Shown here in pieces: positions 8,437 through 16,798 of a stretch of 64,000 nt of DNA. Numbering within the stretch: the stretch's first letter is position 1; every line of letters begins with the position of its first letter. The translations under genes and the position numbers were made by a program. This DNA is from Aldehydirespirator sp965204875 (GTDB taxonomy: Bacteria; Actinomycetota; Acidimicrobiia; Acidimicrobiales; Aldehydirespiratoraceae): positions 2,666,001 through 2,730,000 of the forward strand of contig OZ242020.1 of the NCBI GenBank assembly GCA_965204875.1, written 5' to 3'. Below the pieces are notes generated by a model, which had not been told where the DNA came from, made no database searches, and saw nothing but the letters and a program-made list of their open reading frames with translations.

Positions 8437-9210
8437 GTGCTTGAAACATCCACCGAAGTTGCCGTGGGCGACGATGCTGACGATGCCGACTATGACATCG
8501 GCGCCGTCCACCCGCTGCTGGAAGTTCAACGCCTCGACACCGAGACCGAGCAACTCCAGCACCGCCGTGACACGCTGCCCGCACGCCGCGACCTCGACGA
8601 GGCGGTGGCCGCGAGCGAGACGCTGCGCGCCAAGCTCGACGGCGTGGCGGCGGAGCGCCTCGAGGTTCTCGTGCGCCACAAGCGCCTCGAGCAGGAGGCG
8701 GCGATAGTCGAGGCGAAGGCGGACACCGACGACAACCGGCTCTACTCGGGCGAGGTTCGGGGCATCCGCGACCTGCAGGCGCTGCAGGAGGAGGTGGCCG
8801 GGCTCCGGTCGCGCCAGGGACATCTGGAGGATCAGGCCATCGCTGCGCTGATCGAGGCCGAGGAACTCGAGGAGGCGGCGTCGGCCCTGCGTGCCGAGCT
8901 CGAGGTCTGCGATCAGAGAGTCACGGTGCTGCAGGCCGAGGTGGCATCGGCGGAGGCCGAGATCGACGAGCAGATCAACGCGGCGCGGGCGGCTCGCGCC
9001 GACTCGGCCGCACAGCTCGGCACCTCGACGCTGGACGCATACGACCGGCTGCGAGGCGCCTTCGGCCCCAGCACGGCCGTCGAGTTCGACCCGTCGTCGG
9101 GTTGCGGTTGTCCCAGCCAGATGCCCGCGGCCGAGGTGGCACGCATCAAACGCTGCCCCCAGGGGGCGGTGGAGGGCTGCTCTGAGTGCGGGCGCCTGGT
9201 GATCCGCTGA
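8437..9210 (+). CDS. coiled-coil protein with C-terminal C4 zinc ribbon (DUF164-like)
   Basis: This 257-residue protein has a long antiparallel coiled coil (about residues 25-190, rich in E, A, L and R) followed by a zinc ribbon. The ribbon cysteines are visible in SGCGCPSQMP and CPQGAVEGCSECGRLVI. The architecture matches the widespread bacterial family called zf-RING_7 or C4-type zinc ribbon protein, thought to bind nucleic acid or act in translation-related roles; its job here is not known. GTG at 8437 is the start; a TTAGTG element about 12 bases upstream may be a -10 giving a nearly leaderless mRNA. The last codons and stop lie in a 25-bp sequence repeated 115 bp downstream. Confidence 0.85.
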   Translation: MLETSTEVAVGDDADDADYDIGAVHPLLEVQRLDTETEQLQHRRDTLPARRDLDEAVAASETLRAKLDGVAAERLEVLVRHKRLEQEAAIVEAKADTDDNRLYSGEVRGIRDLQALQEEVAGLRSRQGHLEDQAIAALIEAEELEEAASALRAELEVCDQRVTVLQAEVASAEAEIDEQINAARAARADSAAQLGTSTLDAYDRLRGAFGPSTAVEFDPSSGCGCPSQMPAAEVARIKRCPQGAVEGCSECGRLVIR

Positions 9211-9330
9211 GGTGCGGGCGTGGGCTGCCGGCACTGAGAGGTCTGCGCCGCCGCGGCGGCTGCCCCGTCGATCAGCCGGAGAGCCTGGGCCGGGAACTCG
9301 GACAAGGCGCCTGGTGATCCGCTGAGGTGC
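9191..9330 (+). repeat. 25-bp direct repeat, two copies
   Basis: Perfect 25-bp copies sit at 9191-9215 and 9306-9330, separated by 90 bp. The first contains the last codons and stop of the zinc-ribbon gene, so the second is a stray copy of a gene end. The second supplies the GTG start used for the following membrane protein. Confidence 0.85.
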
Positions 9331-9818
9331 TGGCGTGGTTCGTCGGCTGCGGCGTGGTCGTGGTTGCCTGTGTCTTTGACAGTTCGGGCATCGACTACCG
9401 GGTGGTGACTGCGGGATCGGTGCTGCCGCTCGCGGAGAACCTGACGGGGTCGCCCTGGGTGCTTCACACGCTCGCTGGGAGCGCCCTTGCGCTGGCGGCG
9501 GTGATGGCGGCCACGGCGGGCCGCGGCCGCAGGCTGTCGCGGCGGCGCTGGATCGGCCTGCCGATCGGGACGCTGGTGTTTCTCGCAGCCAGCGGCTCAT
9601 GGTCGCGCACGTCCCTGTTCTGGTGGCCTCTCGCCGGTGGCGGGGGAGTGGGGCACGGCCCCGCTCCAGAACTCGACCGGGCGCCGGCCGTCATCATCAC
9701 GCTGGAACTCCTGGGTCTGGCCGGCCTGATATGGGCCGCCAGGCGTTTCGGCCTCTCCGACCCTGGCCGCCGCCGGGCGCTGCTGAGAACCGGCCGCCTC
9801 ACCCGCCCGGCCGCCTGA
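9327..9818 (+). CDS. small membrane protein, unknown function
   Basis: This hypothetical 163-residue protein has about four hydrophobic segments: near 4-18 (FVGCGVVVVACVF), 45-62, 75-90 and 120-137 (LELLGLAGLIWAARRF). Arg-rich loops follow segments 2 and 4, consistent with an inner-membrane protein. No family is recognised. The GTG start lies inside the duplicated 25-bp block, so the true start could be slightly downstream. The region 9819-10037 after it has no convincing gene. Confidence 0.55.
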   Translation: MLAWFVGCGVVVVACVFDSSGIDYRVVTAGSVLPLAENLTGSPWVLHTLAGSALALAAVMAATAGRGRRLSRRRWIGLPIGTLVFLAASGSWSRTSLFWWPLAGGGGVGHGPAPELDRAPAVIITLELLGLAGLIWAARRFGLSDPGRRRALLRTGRLTRPAA

Positions 9819-10037
9819 CAGAGGCGCCGGATTTCGCAGCGTGACGGTGGAGGCTCTGGCGGCGCAGCTCACACCGCAGGCGGTCGCCGCCGCGTCACGC
9901 TCACCTGCGCTTGTGACAGGCGTCATCGGCGCGCCGCTTGCTCGCCCACGCGCGGCAGTGGGCGGCCCGCGGCGTGAACATCTTGTGACGGACTTTTTGG
10001 CGCCGCTTGCTCACCCGCACGGGCGTGCCGACGGCTA

Positions 10038-10398
<361 letters not shown>

Positions 10399-10406
10399 CG
10401 GCAGGC

Positions 10407-10412
10407 AAGTTA
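10407..10412 (-). promoter_or_regulatory. candidate -10 box of rnpB
   Basis: On the minus strand TAACTT sits eight bases before the 5' end predicted from helix P1, the usual distance. A weak TTCGCT about 17-20 bases further upstream may be the -35. Confidence 0.4.
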
Positions 10413-10461
10413 GCCTGAGCGCCCAGCGAACACGAGCGCCCAACGAACACAAGGGCAACAG

Positions 10462-11502
10462 ATGACATCCATTTCCGACTATGGCGGCTGGCCCGCAGTG
10501 CTGGAGACGCTCGCCGCGGGCACCGACATCAGCACGAACGAGGCTCGGGCCGCCCTGGGCGCGATCCTGGCAGGCGAGGCCACCGATGCCCAGGTGGCCG
10601 CCTTCATCGTGGCGCTGCGCCTGAAGGGCCCGGCCGTGGGAGAGCTGCTGGGCCTCGTCGGCGCCATGCGCGACGCGGCCACGCCCCTGGAGGTGCCCGA
10701 CGGCACCATCGACATCGTCGGCACCGGCGGCGCGCCGGGCCGCGGCCGGAACACGCTCAACGTGTCCACGATGGCCTCGGTGGTGGCAGCCGGAGCGGGG
10801 GCCACCGTGTGCAAGCACGGCAGCGTCAAGGCATCCTCTACCTCGGGCAGCTTCGACCTCCTAGACGCGCTCGGCGTGCGCATAACGGCATCCCCCCAAG
10901 AGGTCGCCGAGACGGTGCGCGGCATCGGCCTGGGCTTCGCCTTCGCCAAGACCTTCCATCCGGCGATGCGCCACGTCGCCGGCGTGCGCTCGCAGGTCGG
11001 CATCCCGACCGTGTTCAACCTGCTCGGCCCGCTCTCGCACCCAGGTCGCGTGCGCCGCCAGGTGCTGGGTGTGCTGGACAGGTCGCTGGCGCCGACCATG
11101 GCCGCCGTGCTGCAGGCGACCGGCTCGCAGCGCGCTCTGGTGGTGAACGGCGACGGGCTCCTCGACGAGCTCACCACCACCGGCCCGAACCTGGTGGTCG
11201 ATCTCAGCGAGGGCCGGGTGAGCGAGTACCGCCTCGACGCGGCGGAGGTCGGGATCGCCCCGGCGACGCCCGAGGATCTGCGCGGCGGGGACCCGGCGGA
11301 GAACGCCCGGATCATGCAGGGCATCCTCTCCGGTGACCGCGGCCCGCGGCGCGACATCGTCGTGCTGAATGCGGCCGCGGGCCTGCTGGTGGCCGGAGTC
11401 GTTGCCGGCATCGCAGCCGGAGTCGAGGCGGCCGCCGCCGCGCTCGACGACGGCCGCGCCGCTGCCAAGCTCGAGCAGATCCTCGCGGCCCCCACAGGCT
11501 GA
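10462..11502 (+). CDS. trpD: anthranilate phosphoribosyltransferase
   Basis: This enzyme transfers phosphoribose from PRPP to anthranilate, the second committed step of tryptophan synthesis, in the cytosol. The 346-residue length is normal. The PRPP/Mg site DIVGTGGAPG (about 84-93), NTLNVSTMA, and KHGSVKASSTSGS (about 115-127) are all intact, as is the anthranilate-binding FAKTFHPAMRHV region. A purine-rich AAGG lies about eight bases before the ATG. It stands apart from other trp genes, so regulation by a trp operon leader is not evident. The next gene, queG, follows by 45 bp in the same direction. Confidence 0.95.
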   Translation: MTSISDYGGWPAVLETLAAGTDISTNEARAALGAILAGEATDAQVAAFIVALRLKGPAVGELLGLVGAMRDAATPLEVPDGTIDIVGTGGAPGRGRNTLNVSTMASVVAAGAGATVCKHGSVKASSTSGSFDLLDALGVRITASPQEVAETVRGIGLGFAFAKTFHPAMRHVAGVRSQVGIPTVFNLLGPLSHPGRVRRQVLGVLDRSLAPTMAAVLQATGSQRALVVNGDGLLDELTTTGPNLVVDLSEGRVSEYRLDAAEVGIAPATPEDLRGGDPAENARIMQGILSGDRGPRRDIVVLNAAAGLLVAGVVAGIAAGVEAAAAALDDGRAAAKLEQILAAPTG

Positions 11503-11547
11503 GCAGTTGAGGGCCGCGACATCGGCGGCAGCCGGAAGCACCAGCCA

Positions 11548-12831
11548 ATGCGCGCAGTTGCGGTTGCCGTGAGCGGCGGGCAGGGCGCGGTCGCTACTGA
11601 GGCACTGGCGGCGATCGGGCGGGGCGCCGGGCTGTGCGCGGTCGGATTCTGCCAGGCTGATCGGTTCACCGAGGCGGCGGCAATACTGCGGCAGCGCAAG
11701 CAGGACGGCCTGCACGCCGGCATGCAGTTCACCTACCGCAACCCGGACCGCTCCACCGATCCGTCGCGGCTCGTCGCCGGCGCCGCCGCGCTGATCGTCG
11801 GCGCGCTTGACTACCACCGCGCCGGCCCTGGCACGCCCAGTGACGGGCGTCCTCACGGCCGGGTGGCGGCCTACGCCCGCACCGACCACTACAGGGCGCT
11901 GCGCACCGCGCTCGAAGCGATGGCCGAGCCGCTGCGCGCCGGGGGCTTCCGTGCCGTGGTGTCAGCGGATGAGAACTCGCTGGTGGACCGGGCCGCGGCC
12001 TACCGGGCGGGCATCGGATGGCAGGGCAAGAGCGCCAACATCCTCGTGCCCGGCGCAGGCAGCCTGGTCGTGCTCGGAGCCGTCGTGACCGATGCGCCGC
12101 TCATCGCCGCCGATCCAGAGCCGGCGGCCGACGGCTGCGGGGCCTGCCGGCAGTGCCTCGACGGCTGCCCCACCGGCGCCATCGTCGCACCGGGCACGGT
12201 CGACGCTCGCCGCTGCCTGGCCTGGCTGGTGCAGCAGGATGGGGTCTTTCCGGTGGACTACAGGATCGCGCTCGGAGACCGGCTCTACGGCTGCGACGAT
12301 TGCACGGACGCCTGCCCGCCCAACCGCGTGCGCGTGCGGATGTCGCGCCGGTCAACCGCGGCAAGCCACAAGCGCAGCGGGTCTGCCGGTATGCCATCGG
12401 GAGAGCGAGCAGAGGGCATGCCAGGGCCTCCGCAAGTGCGTCGCACCCAAGATGCGCCCTCAGATGCGCGCTCGCGAGCGAGTACCGGGGCCTGGGCGCC
12501 GCTGCTCGAGATGCTCGCCGCAACCGATCAGGAGCTGATGAGCGACTACGGGCGCTGGTACATCCCGCGCCTGGAGGCCAGATACCTGCGCCGCAACGCC
12601 CTGGTGGTGCTGGCCAACGTGGGTGACCCCGCGGACGCGTGCGTGCGGGCGGCGGTCGACTCGGCGCTGGCGCATCCCGATCCGCTGGTGCGAGCCCACG
12701 CCGTCTGGTGCGCGCGCCGTCTCGGCCTGGGACTGGAGTGCCTGCACGACTCCGGCGATCCGCTCGTGCAGGCCGAACTGCACCGGGCGGCACCCAGCCG
12801 CGCACCCGCAACCGGCCAAGCAGTCCCGTGA
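11548..12831 (+). CDS. queG: epoxyqueuosine reductase
   Basis: QueG reduces epoxyqueuosine to queuosine in tRNA using cobalamin and two 4Fe-4S clusters. The cobalamin-domain motif AGIGWQGKS is present at about residue 154. The first cluster motif is CGACRQCLDGCPTGA and the second is YGCDDCTDACPPN. The C-terminal part has HEAT-like repeats, normal for the family. After the second cluster there is an extra Ser/Arg/Pro-rich stretch of roughly 45 residues, about 265-310, that most homologues lack; it looks like a disordered insertion. The stop overlaps the GTG of the downstream glycosyltransferase (GTGA), so the two are co-translated. Confidence 0.9.
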   Translation: MRAVAVAVSGGQGAVATEALAAIGRGAGLCAVGFCQADRFTEAAAILRQRKQDGLHAGMQFTYRNPDRSTDPSRLVAGAAALIVGALDYHRAGPGTPSDGRPHGRVAAYARTDHYRALRTALEAMAEPLRAGGFRAVVSADENSLVDRAAAYRAGIGWQGKSANILVPGAGSLVVLGAVVTDAPLIAADPEPAADGCGACRQCLDGCPTGAIVAPGTVDARRCLAWLVQQDGVFPVDYRIALGDRLYGCDDCTDACPPNRVRVRMSRRSTAASHKRSGSAGMPSGERAEGMPGPPQVRRTQDAPSDARSRASTGAWAPLLEMLAATDQELMSDYGRWYIPRLEARYLRRNALVVLANVGDPADACVRAAVDSALAHPDPLVRAHAVWCARRLGLGLECLHDSGDPLVQAELHRAAPSRAPATGQAVP

Positions 12832-13964
12832 CGCGGCATCTGCTGGTGACGAACGACTTCCCGCCGAAGGTGGGCGGCATCCAGAACTACCTGTGGGAGC
12901 TGTGGCGGCGCCTCCCGCCCGACGATGTGGTGGTCCACACCACGCCCCATGCGCGCTCCGGCGCCTTCGACGCGGCTCAGCCCTTCACGGTCGTCCGCTC
13001 CCGCGAGCCCTGGCTGCTGCCGGGCCCCCACCTGGCTCGCAGGATCGACCGCCTCGCCGAGCGACATGACGCCGAGCTCGTGGTGATCGACCCGGCCCTG
13101 CCCGCCGGCCTGGTCGGCAGGAGCCTCGACCGGCCCTACGCAGTCGTGGTGCACGGCGCCGAGGCGGCCATCCCCGCACGCCTGCCGGGCGCCCGCACGC
13201 TGCTGCGGCGCGTGCTGGAGGCGGCGTCGGGGATCATCGCGGCGGGCGGCTATCCCGCGGCTGCCTGCCGGCGCGTGCTGGACCGCGACCTGCCGACGTT
13301 CGTGATACCCCCGGGCGTGGACGCGCAGCGCTTCAGGCCCCTTGACGACGCGGCACGGCACCAGGCTCTCGAACGCCTCGGGCTCGAGCCCGGTGTCCCG
13401 CTGGTGGTGAGCGTGTCGCGGCTGGTGCCGCGCAAGGGCATGGACACATTCGTGCGGGCGGCCGGGATGCTCGCCGCACGCGGCCACAGCCTGCAGGCGG
13501 TCATCGCCGGCGACGGCCGCGACCGGCGCAGGCTGGCCCGGCTCGCAGCGCGGCTGGACGCGCCGGTGAGCCTTGCCGGTCGGCTCGATGACGACGAACT
13601 CGCAGCTCTCTACGGCTGCGCCGATGTGTTCGCGATGCTGTGCCGCAACCGCTTGTGGGGGCTGGAGCAGGAGGGCTTCGGGATCGTCTTCCTCGAGGCG
13701 GCCGCGGCGGGAGTGCCCCAGATCGCCGGCAGCAGCGGGGGCGCGCAGGAGGCCGTGGCACACGACCGCACCGGCATCGTGCTGCCCCGGGCCACACCCC
13801 ACAGCGCCGCCCGCGCCATCGCCGAGCTCCTGGACGACGAGCCGCGCCGCCGCCTCATGGGCACGGCGGCACGGCAGCGGGCGCTCAGCGATTTTTCCTA
13901 CGACATCGGAGCCGAGCGACTCCGCCGCGCCCTGGACGCCATGTCCGCCCGGAGCGACCGCTAG
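12828..13964 (+). CDS. family 4 glycosyltransferase, PimB-like
   Basis: This is a 378-residue GT-B glycosyltransferase. The N-terminal VTNDFPPKVGGIQNY is typical of GT4 enzymes such as the actinobacterial phosphatidylinositol-mannoside mannosyltransferase PimB. The donor-binding half has VSRLVPRKGMDTF, AGDGRDR and the E-x7-E signature EGFGIVFLE. The likely role is transfer of mannose or another hexose from a nucleotide sugar to a lipid or glycan at the inner membrane face; the acceptor is inferred only from family. The GTG start overlaps the queG stop. A 206-bp stretch without a supported gene follows. Confidence 0.85.
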   Translation: MTRHLLVTNDFPPKVGGIQNYLWELWRRLPPDDVVVHTTPHARSGAFDAAQPFTVVRSREPWLLPGPHLARRIDRLAERHDAELVVIDPALPAGLVGRSLDRPYAVVVHGAEAAIPARLPGARTLLRRVLEAASGIIAAGGYPAAACRRVLDRDLPTFVIPPGVDAQRFRPLDDAARHQALERLGLEPGVPLVVSVSRLVPRKGMDTFVRAAGMLAARGHSLQAVIAGDGRDRRRLARLAARLDAPVSLAGRLDDDELAALYGCADVFAMLCRNRLWGLEQEGFGIVFLEAAAAGVPQIAGSSGGAQEAVAHDRTGIVLPRATPHSAARAIAELLDDEPRRRLMGTAARQRALSDFSYDIGAERLRRALDAMSARSDR

Positions 13965-14170
13965 GCGTGACCGGCATCGGGAAAGACTCGCCGCCGCGCC
14001 GGATTGTCGGCGGTGTCGCCCCGGTCGCGAGGGGCGTGCCTAGCATCCGGCAGATTCGCCGCCGGTGGCTCGCGATGGCGGAGTCTGAGGTTGTTAGTGT
14101 CAGGTGCGCGAGAGTCCACGGCGCCGCTGCGATGCTGGCGCACCCGATTACGAAGAGAGGAAGCGGCTTC

Positions 14171-14632
14171 TTGGTCGATCACGCAACCCAGCGCACGACC
14201 ATCATGGCCTCGCCGGAGGCGTGTTTCGACGCCGCAACCGACTTCGAGAGTTACCCCCGCTGGGCGCACGACGTCAAGCGGGCTCGGATCCTGACTCGCG
14301 ACGGCCAGGGCCGGGCCGTGGACGTGGAGTTCCAGGTGTCCGCGATGGGACGCTCCACCACCTACACGCTCCGCTACTTCTACGGAGACGACCCGCTCCG
14401 GCTGGCCTGGAGGCTCCAGCAGGGCGACGCCACGACCAGGCTCGACGGCGAGTACGAGTTCCTGCCCGTTCCGGGCGACGCCGGCGTCACCGAGGTCTCC
14501 TACCAGCTCAGCGTGGAACTGGCCGTTCCCCTGCCGGGCTTCGTGAAGCGGCGCGCCGAGTCCCGCATCATGCACACCGCACTGGACGAGCTGAAGGCCC
14601 ACGTGGAGGCCGGCGCCGGCGCCGGCTGCTGA
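14171..14632 (+). CDS. SRPBCC (START/polyketide-cyclase-like) family protein
   Basis: This 153-residue protein has the helix-grip fold. ASPEACFDAATDFESYPRW at the N-terminus is characteristic, followed by seven beta strands and a long C-terminal helix (KRRAESRIMHTALDELKAHV). Such proteins bind hydrophobic ligands; RatA/CoQ10-binding relatives exist, but the ligand here is unknown. The start chosen is TTG 14171 because AGAGAGGAAG lies seven bases upstream; no ATG or GTG nearby fits as well. It is 18 bp before the ROK kinase, forming a three-gene operon with it and phosphofructokinase. Confidence 0.8.
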   Translation: MVDHATQRTTIMASPEACFDAATDFESYPRWAHDVKRARILTRDGQGRAVDVEFQVSAMGRSTTYTLRYFYGDDPLRLAWRLQQGDATTRLDGEYEFLPVPGDAGVTEVSYQLSVELAVPLPGFVKRRAESRIMHTALDELKAHVEAGAGAGC

Positions 14633-14650
14633 CAGGGAGTCCAGTTCATC

Positions 14651-15595
14651 GTGTATTGCGGCTTCGACATCGGCGGCACCAAGGTCATGGGCATCGTGGT
14701 GCATCCCGGCGACCCGTCCGTGCCCATGGCGGTGCGCAGAGAGCCGACGGTCGCCGACGGCGATGCGATCGTCGAGACCGTCGAGAAGATGGTGGAGGCG
14801 CTCGAATCCGACTGCGCGTCCGCTATCACCGCCGCCGGCGTGGGCATCGCCGGGCTCGTCGATTACACGGGGATGCTGAAGTTCTCGCCCAACATCGCCG
14901 GAGTGGTGGACCTCGACCTTCGCCGGCGCCTGCGGGACAGGTTGCGCCGCCCGGTTGCCGTCGAGAACGACGCCACCGCAGCCGTCTGGGCCGAGCTGAT
15001 GCACGGCGCGGCGCGAGGCTGTCGCAATGTCGCCTTCGTGGCGCTGGGCACCGGTCTGGGCACCGGGTTCGTGCTGGAAGGCCGCCTGCACCGCGGCTGG
15101 AACGGCTTCGCCGGCGAGTCGGGACACATGACCATAGACCTGTCCGGCCCCGAGCATCTCACCGGCGCCAGCGGGCCCTGGGAGTACTACGCCTCGGGGA
15201 CGGGACTGGCACGCATGGCCCGCCGGCGTGCCGCCGGCGGCGGCTTCGCCAGTGCCGTGGCGCAGGCGGGCGGCTCGCTCGAGGGGATCCGCGGCGAGCA
15301 CGTGCACTCGCTGATCGCGGCCGGCGACCCCGAAGCGTTGAGCGTGCTCGACGAGTTCTGCTCGGTTGCCGCGGTCGGCCTGGCCAACCTCGTTCACATA
15401 CTCGATCCCGAGATGCTGGTCATCGGCGGCGGGCTCATCGACATCGGCGAGCCCCTGGTGAGCGGCCTTGACGCCTGGACCCGCCGGCGCATGCTCGGCG
15501 GGCCGCATCGCAGGGCCGTGAAGGTGGTGCCGGCGCAGCTGGGAAGCCAGGCGGGCGCCATCGGCGCGGCACTGCTGGCATCGGAGTCGACCTAG
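14651..15595 (+). CDS. ROK-family sugar kinase, probable glucokinase
   Basis: This 314-residue ROK kinase probably phosphorylates glucose with ATP. The phosphate loop DIGGTKV is at residue 6, the catalytic ENDATAAVWAE at about 109, and the GLGTGFVLEGRLHRGWNGFAGE signature is present. The family's structural zinc site normally has CxCGxxGC after the GH histidine; here the aligned stretch is PEHLTGASGPWE, so all three cysteines are replaced. Many ROK kinases need this zinc for folding or activity, so the protein must be stabilised differently or have altered function. It is followed directly by phosphofructokinase, pairing two upper-glycolysis steps. Confidence 0.88.
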   Translation: MYCGFDIGGTKVMGIVVHPGDPSVPMAVRREPTVADGDAIVETVEKMVEALESDCASAITAAGVGIAGLVDYTGMLKFSPNIAGVVDLDLRRRLRDRLRRPVAVENDATAAVWAELMHGAARGCRNVAFVALGTGLGTGFVLEGRLHRGWNGFAGESGHMTIDLSGPEHLTGASGPWEYYASGTGLARMARRRAAGGGFASAVAQAGGSLEGIRGEHVHSLIAAGDPEALSVLDEFCSVAAVGLANLVHILDPEMLVIGGGLIDIGEPLVSGLDAWTRRRMLGGPHRRAVKVVPAQLGSQAGAIGAALLASEST

Positions 15596-16624
15596 ATGCG
15601 TGTCGGGATCCTCACCGGCGGCGGGGACTGCCCGGGGCTCAACGCGGTCATCAGGGCGGTTGTGCGCAAGGCCGAGAGGCACTACGGCGACGATGTGATC
15701 GGGTTCCGTGACGGCTGGCGGGGAGTGGTGTCCGACGACTGGGAGATGCTCGACGTGAAGGCTTGCCGCGGCATGCTTCCCCGCGGCGGCACCATGCTTG
15801 GCACGTCGCGCCACACCCCCTTCAACCTCGATGACGGCATAGCGCGCGCCTCCGCCACGATCGACCGGCTCGCCCTCGACGCGCTCATCGCAGTGGGCGG
15901 CGAGGGCACCCTGTCCTGCGCCAGCGACATGTTCGAGCGGGGCTTCCGCGTCGTCGGGGTGCCCAAGACCATCGACAACGACGTCGGCGCCACCGAGCGG
16001 ACGTTCGGCTTCGACACCGCTGTGACCATCGCCACCGAGGCCATCGACCGGCTGCACACCACCGCCGAGAGCCACAATCGGGTGATCTTCGTGGAGGTCA
16101 TGGGCCGCCACGTCGGCCACATCGCCACCTGGGCCGGCATCGCCGGGGGCGCCACATACACACTCGTGCCCGAGGAGCCGTTCGATCTCGACGATCTCTG
16201 CGCGGCGCTGCTGCGCCGCCACGAGCGGGGTCGCTACGCCTCCATCGTGGTGGTCGCGGAGGGGGCGCGCCCGGAGCCGGGGACGCTGAACCTGCCCGTT
16301 CCGCCGGTGGACGAGTACGGCCACCAGCGCCTCGGCGGCATCGCCAACGTCATCGCGGCCGAGGTGGAGGAGCGCACCGGCCTCGAGACCCGGGTGACCA
16401 CCCTGGGACACGTGCAGCGCGGCGGCTCGCCGACCGCCTTCGACCGCGTGCTGGCCACCCGGTTCGGGATCGCCGCGATCGACGCCGTCCACGAGGGGGC
16501 CTTCGGCGAGATGGTGTCGCTGCAGGCCGGCAGCATCGTGCTGGTGTCGCTGCGGGACGCCACGGCGAGCCTGAAGCCGGTGAGCGGCGAGCTCCTAGGC
16601 GTCGCCCGAACCTTCTTCGCCTGA
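15596..16624 (+). CDS. pfkA: 6-phosphofructokinase
   Basis: This enzyme phosphorylates fructose 6-phosphate in glycolysis. It has 342 residues. LTGGGDCPGLNAVIR opens the donor site. The donor-discriminating motif reads VGGEGT, with the Gly that suggests ATP rather than the Asp of pyrophosphate-dependent forms. PKTIDNDV holds the catalytic aspartate and the Lys common in actinobacterial and mixed-group enzymes. MGRHVGH and the C-terminal GHVQRGGSPTAFDR are intact. It starts immediately after the ROK stop with no gap, so expression is coupled. Donor preference remains a prediction. Confidence 0.92.
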   Translation: MRVGILTGGGDCPGLNAVIRAVVRKAERHYGDDVIGFRDGWRGVVSDDWEMLDVKACRGMLPRGGTMLGTSRHTPFNLDDGIARASATIDRLALDALIAVGGEGTLSCASDMFERGFRVVGVPKTIDNDVGATERTFGFDTAVTIATEAIDRLHTTAESHNRVIFVEVMGRHVGHIATWAGIAGGATYTLVPEEPFDLDDLCAALLRRHERGRYASIVVVAEGARPEPGTLNLPVPPVDEYGHQRLGGIANVIAAEVEERTGLETRVTTLGHVQRGGSPTAFDRVLATRFGIAAIDAVHEGAFGEMVSLQAGSIVLVSLRDATASLKPVSGELLGVARTFFA

Positions 16625-16798
16625 ACTACACACGGTCAACACCCAAGGCTGCGAGGTGCCAGACGACATCGTCCCGACGAGCCCTCGCTACCATGGGGGA
16701 ACACCCAGAGCCACGCACGGCCGACTCCGCAGCTGATACACCCGAGTCGATGTCACGCCCCGTCTAAGCAGTCCCCGTAGGTGCCGTCGCAGGAGTCG

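Noticed and set aside
13961..16492. Very long open frame on the minus strand opposite the ROK kinase and phosphofructokinase
   Set aside because: High-GC codon bias creates long antisense frames; the plus-strand genes have clear family motifs and the antisense product does not.
15596..16624. Pyrophosphate-dependent phosphofructokinase
   Set aside because: The donor motif is GGEGT with Gly rather than the Asp typical of PPi enzymes, so ATP use is more likely.
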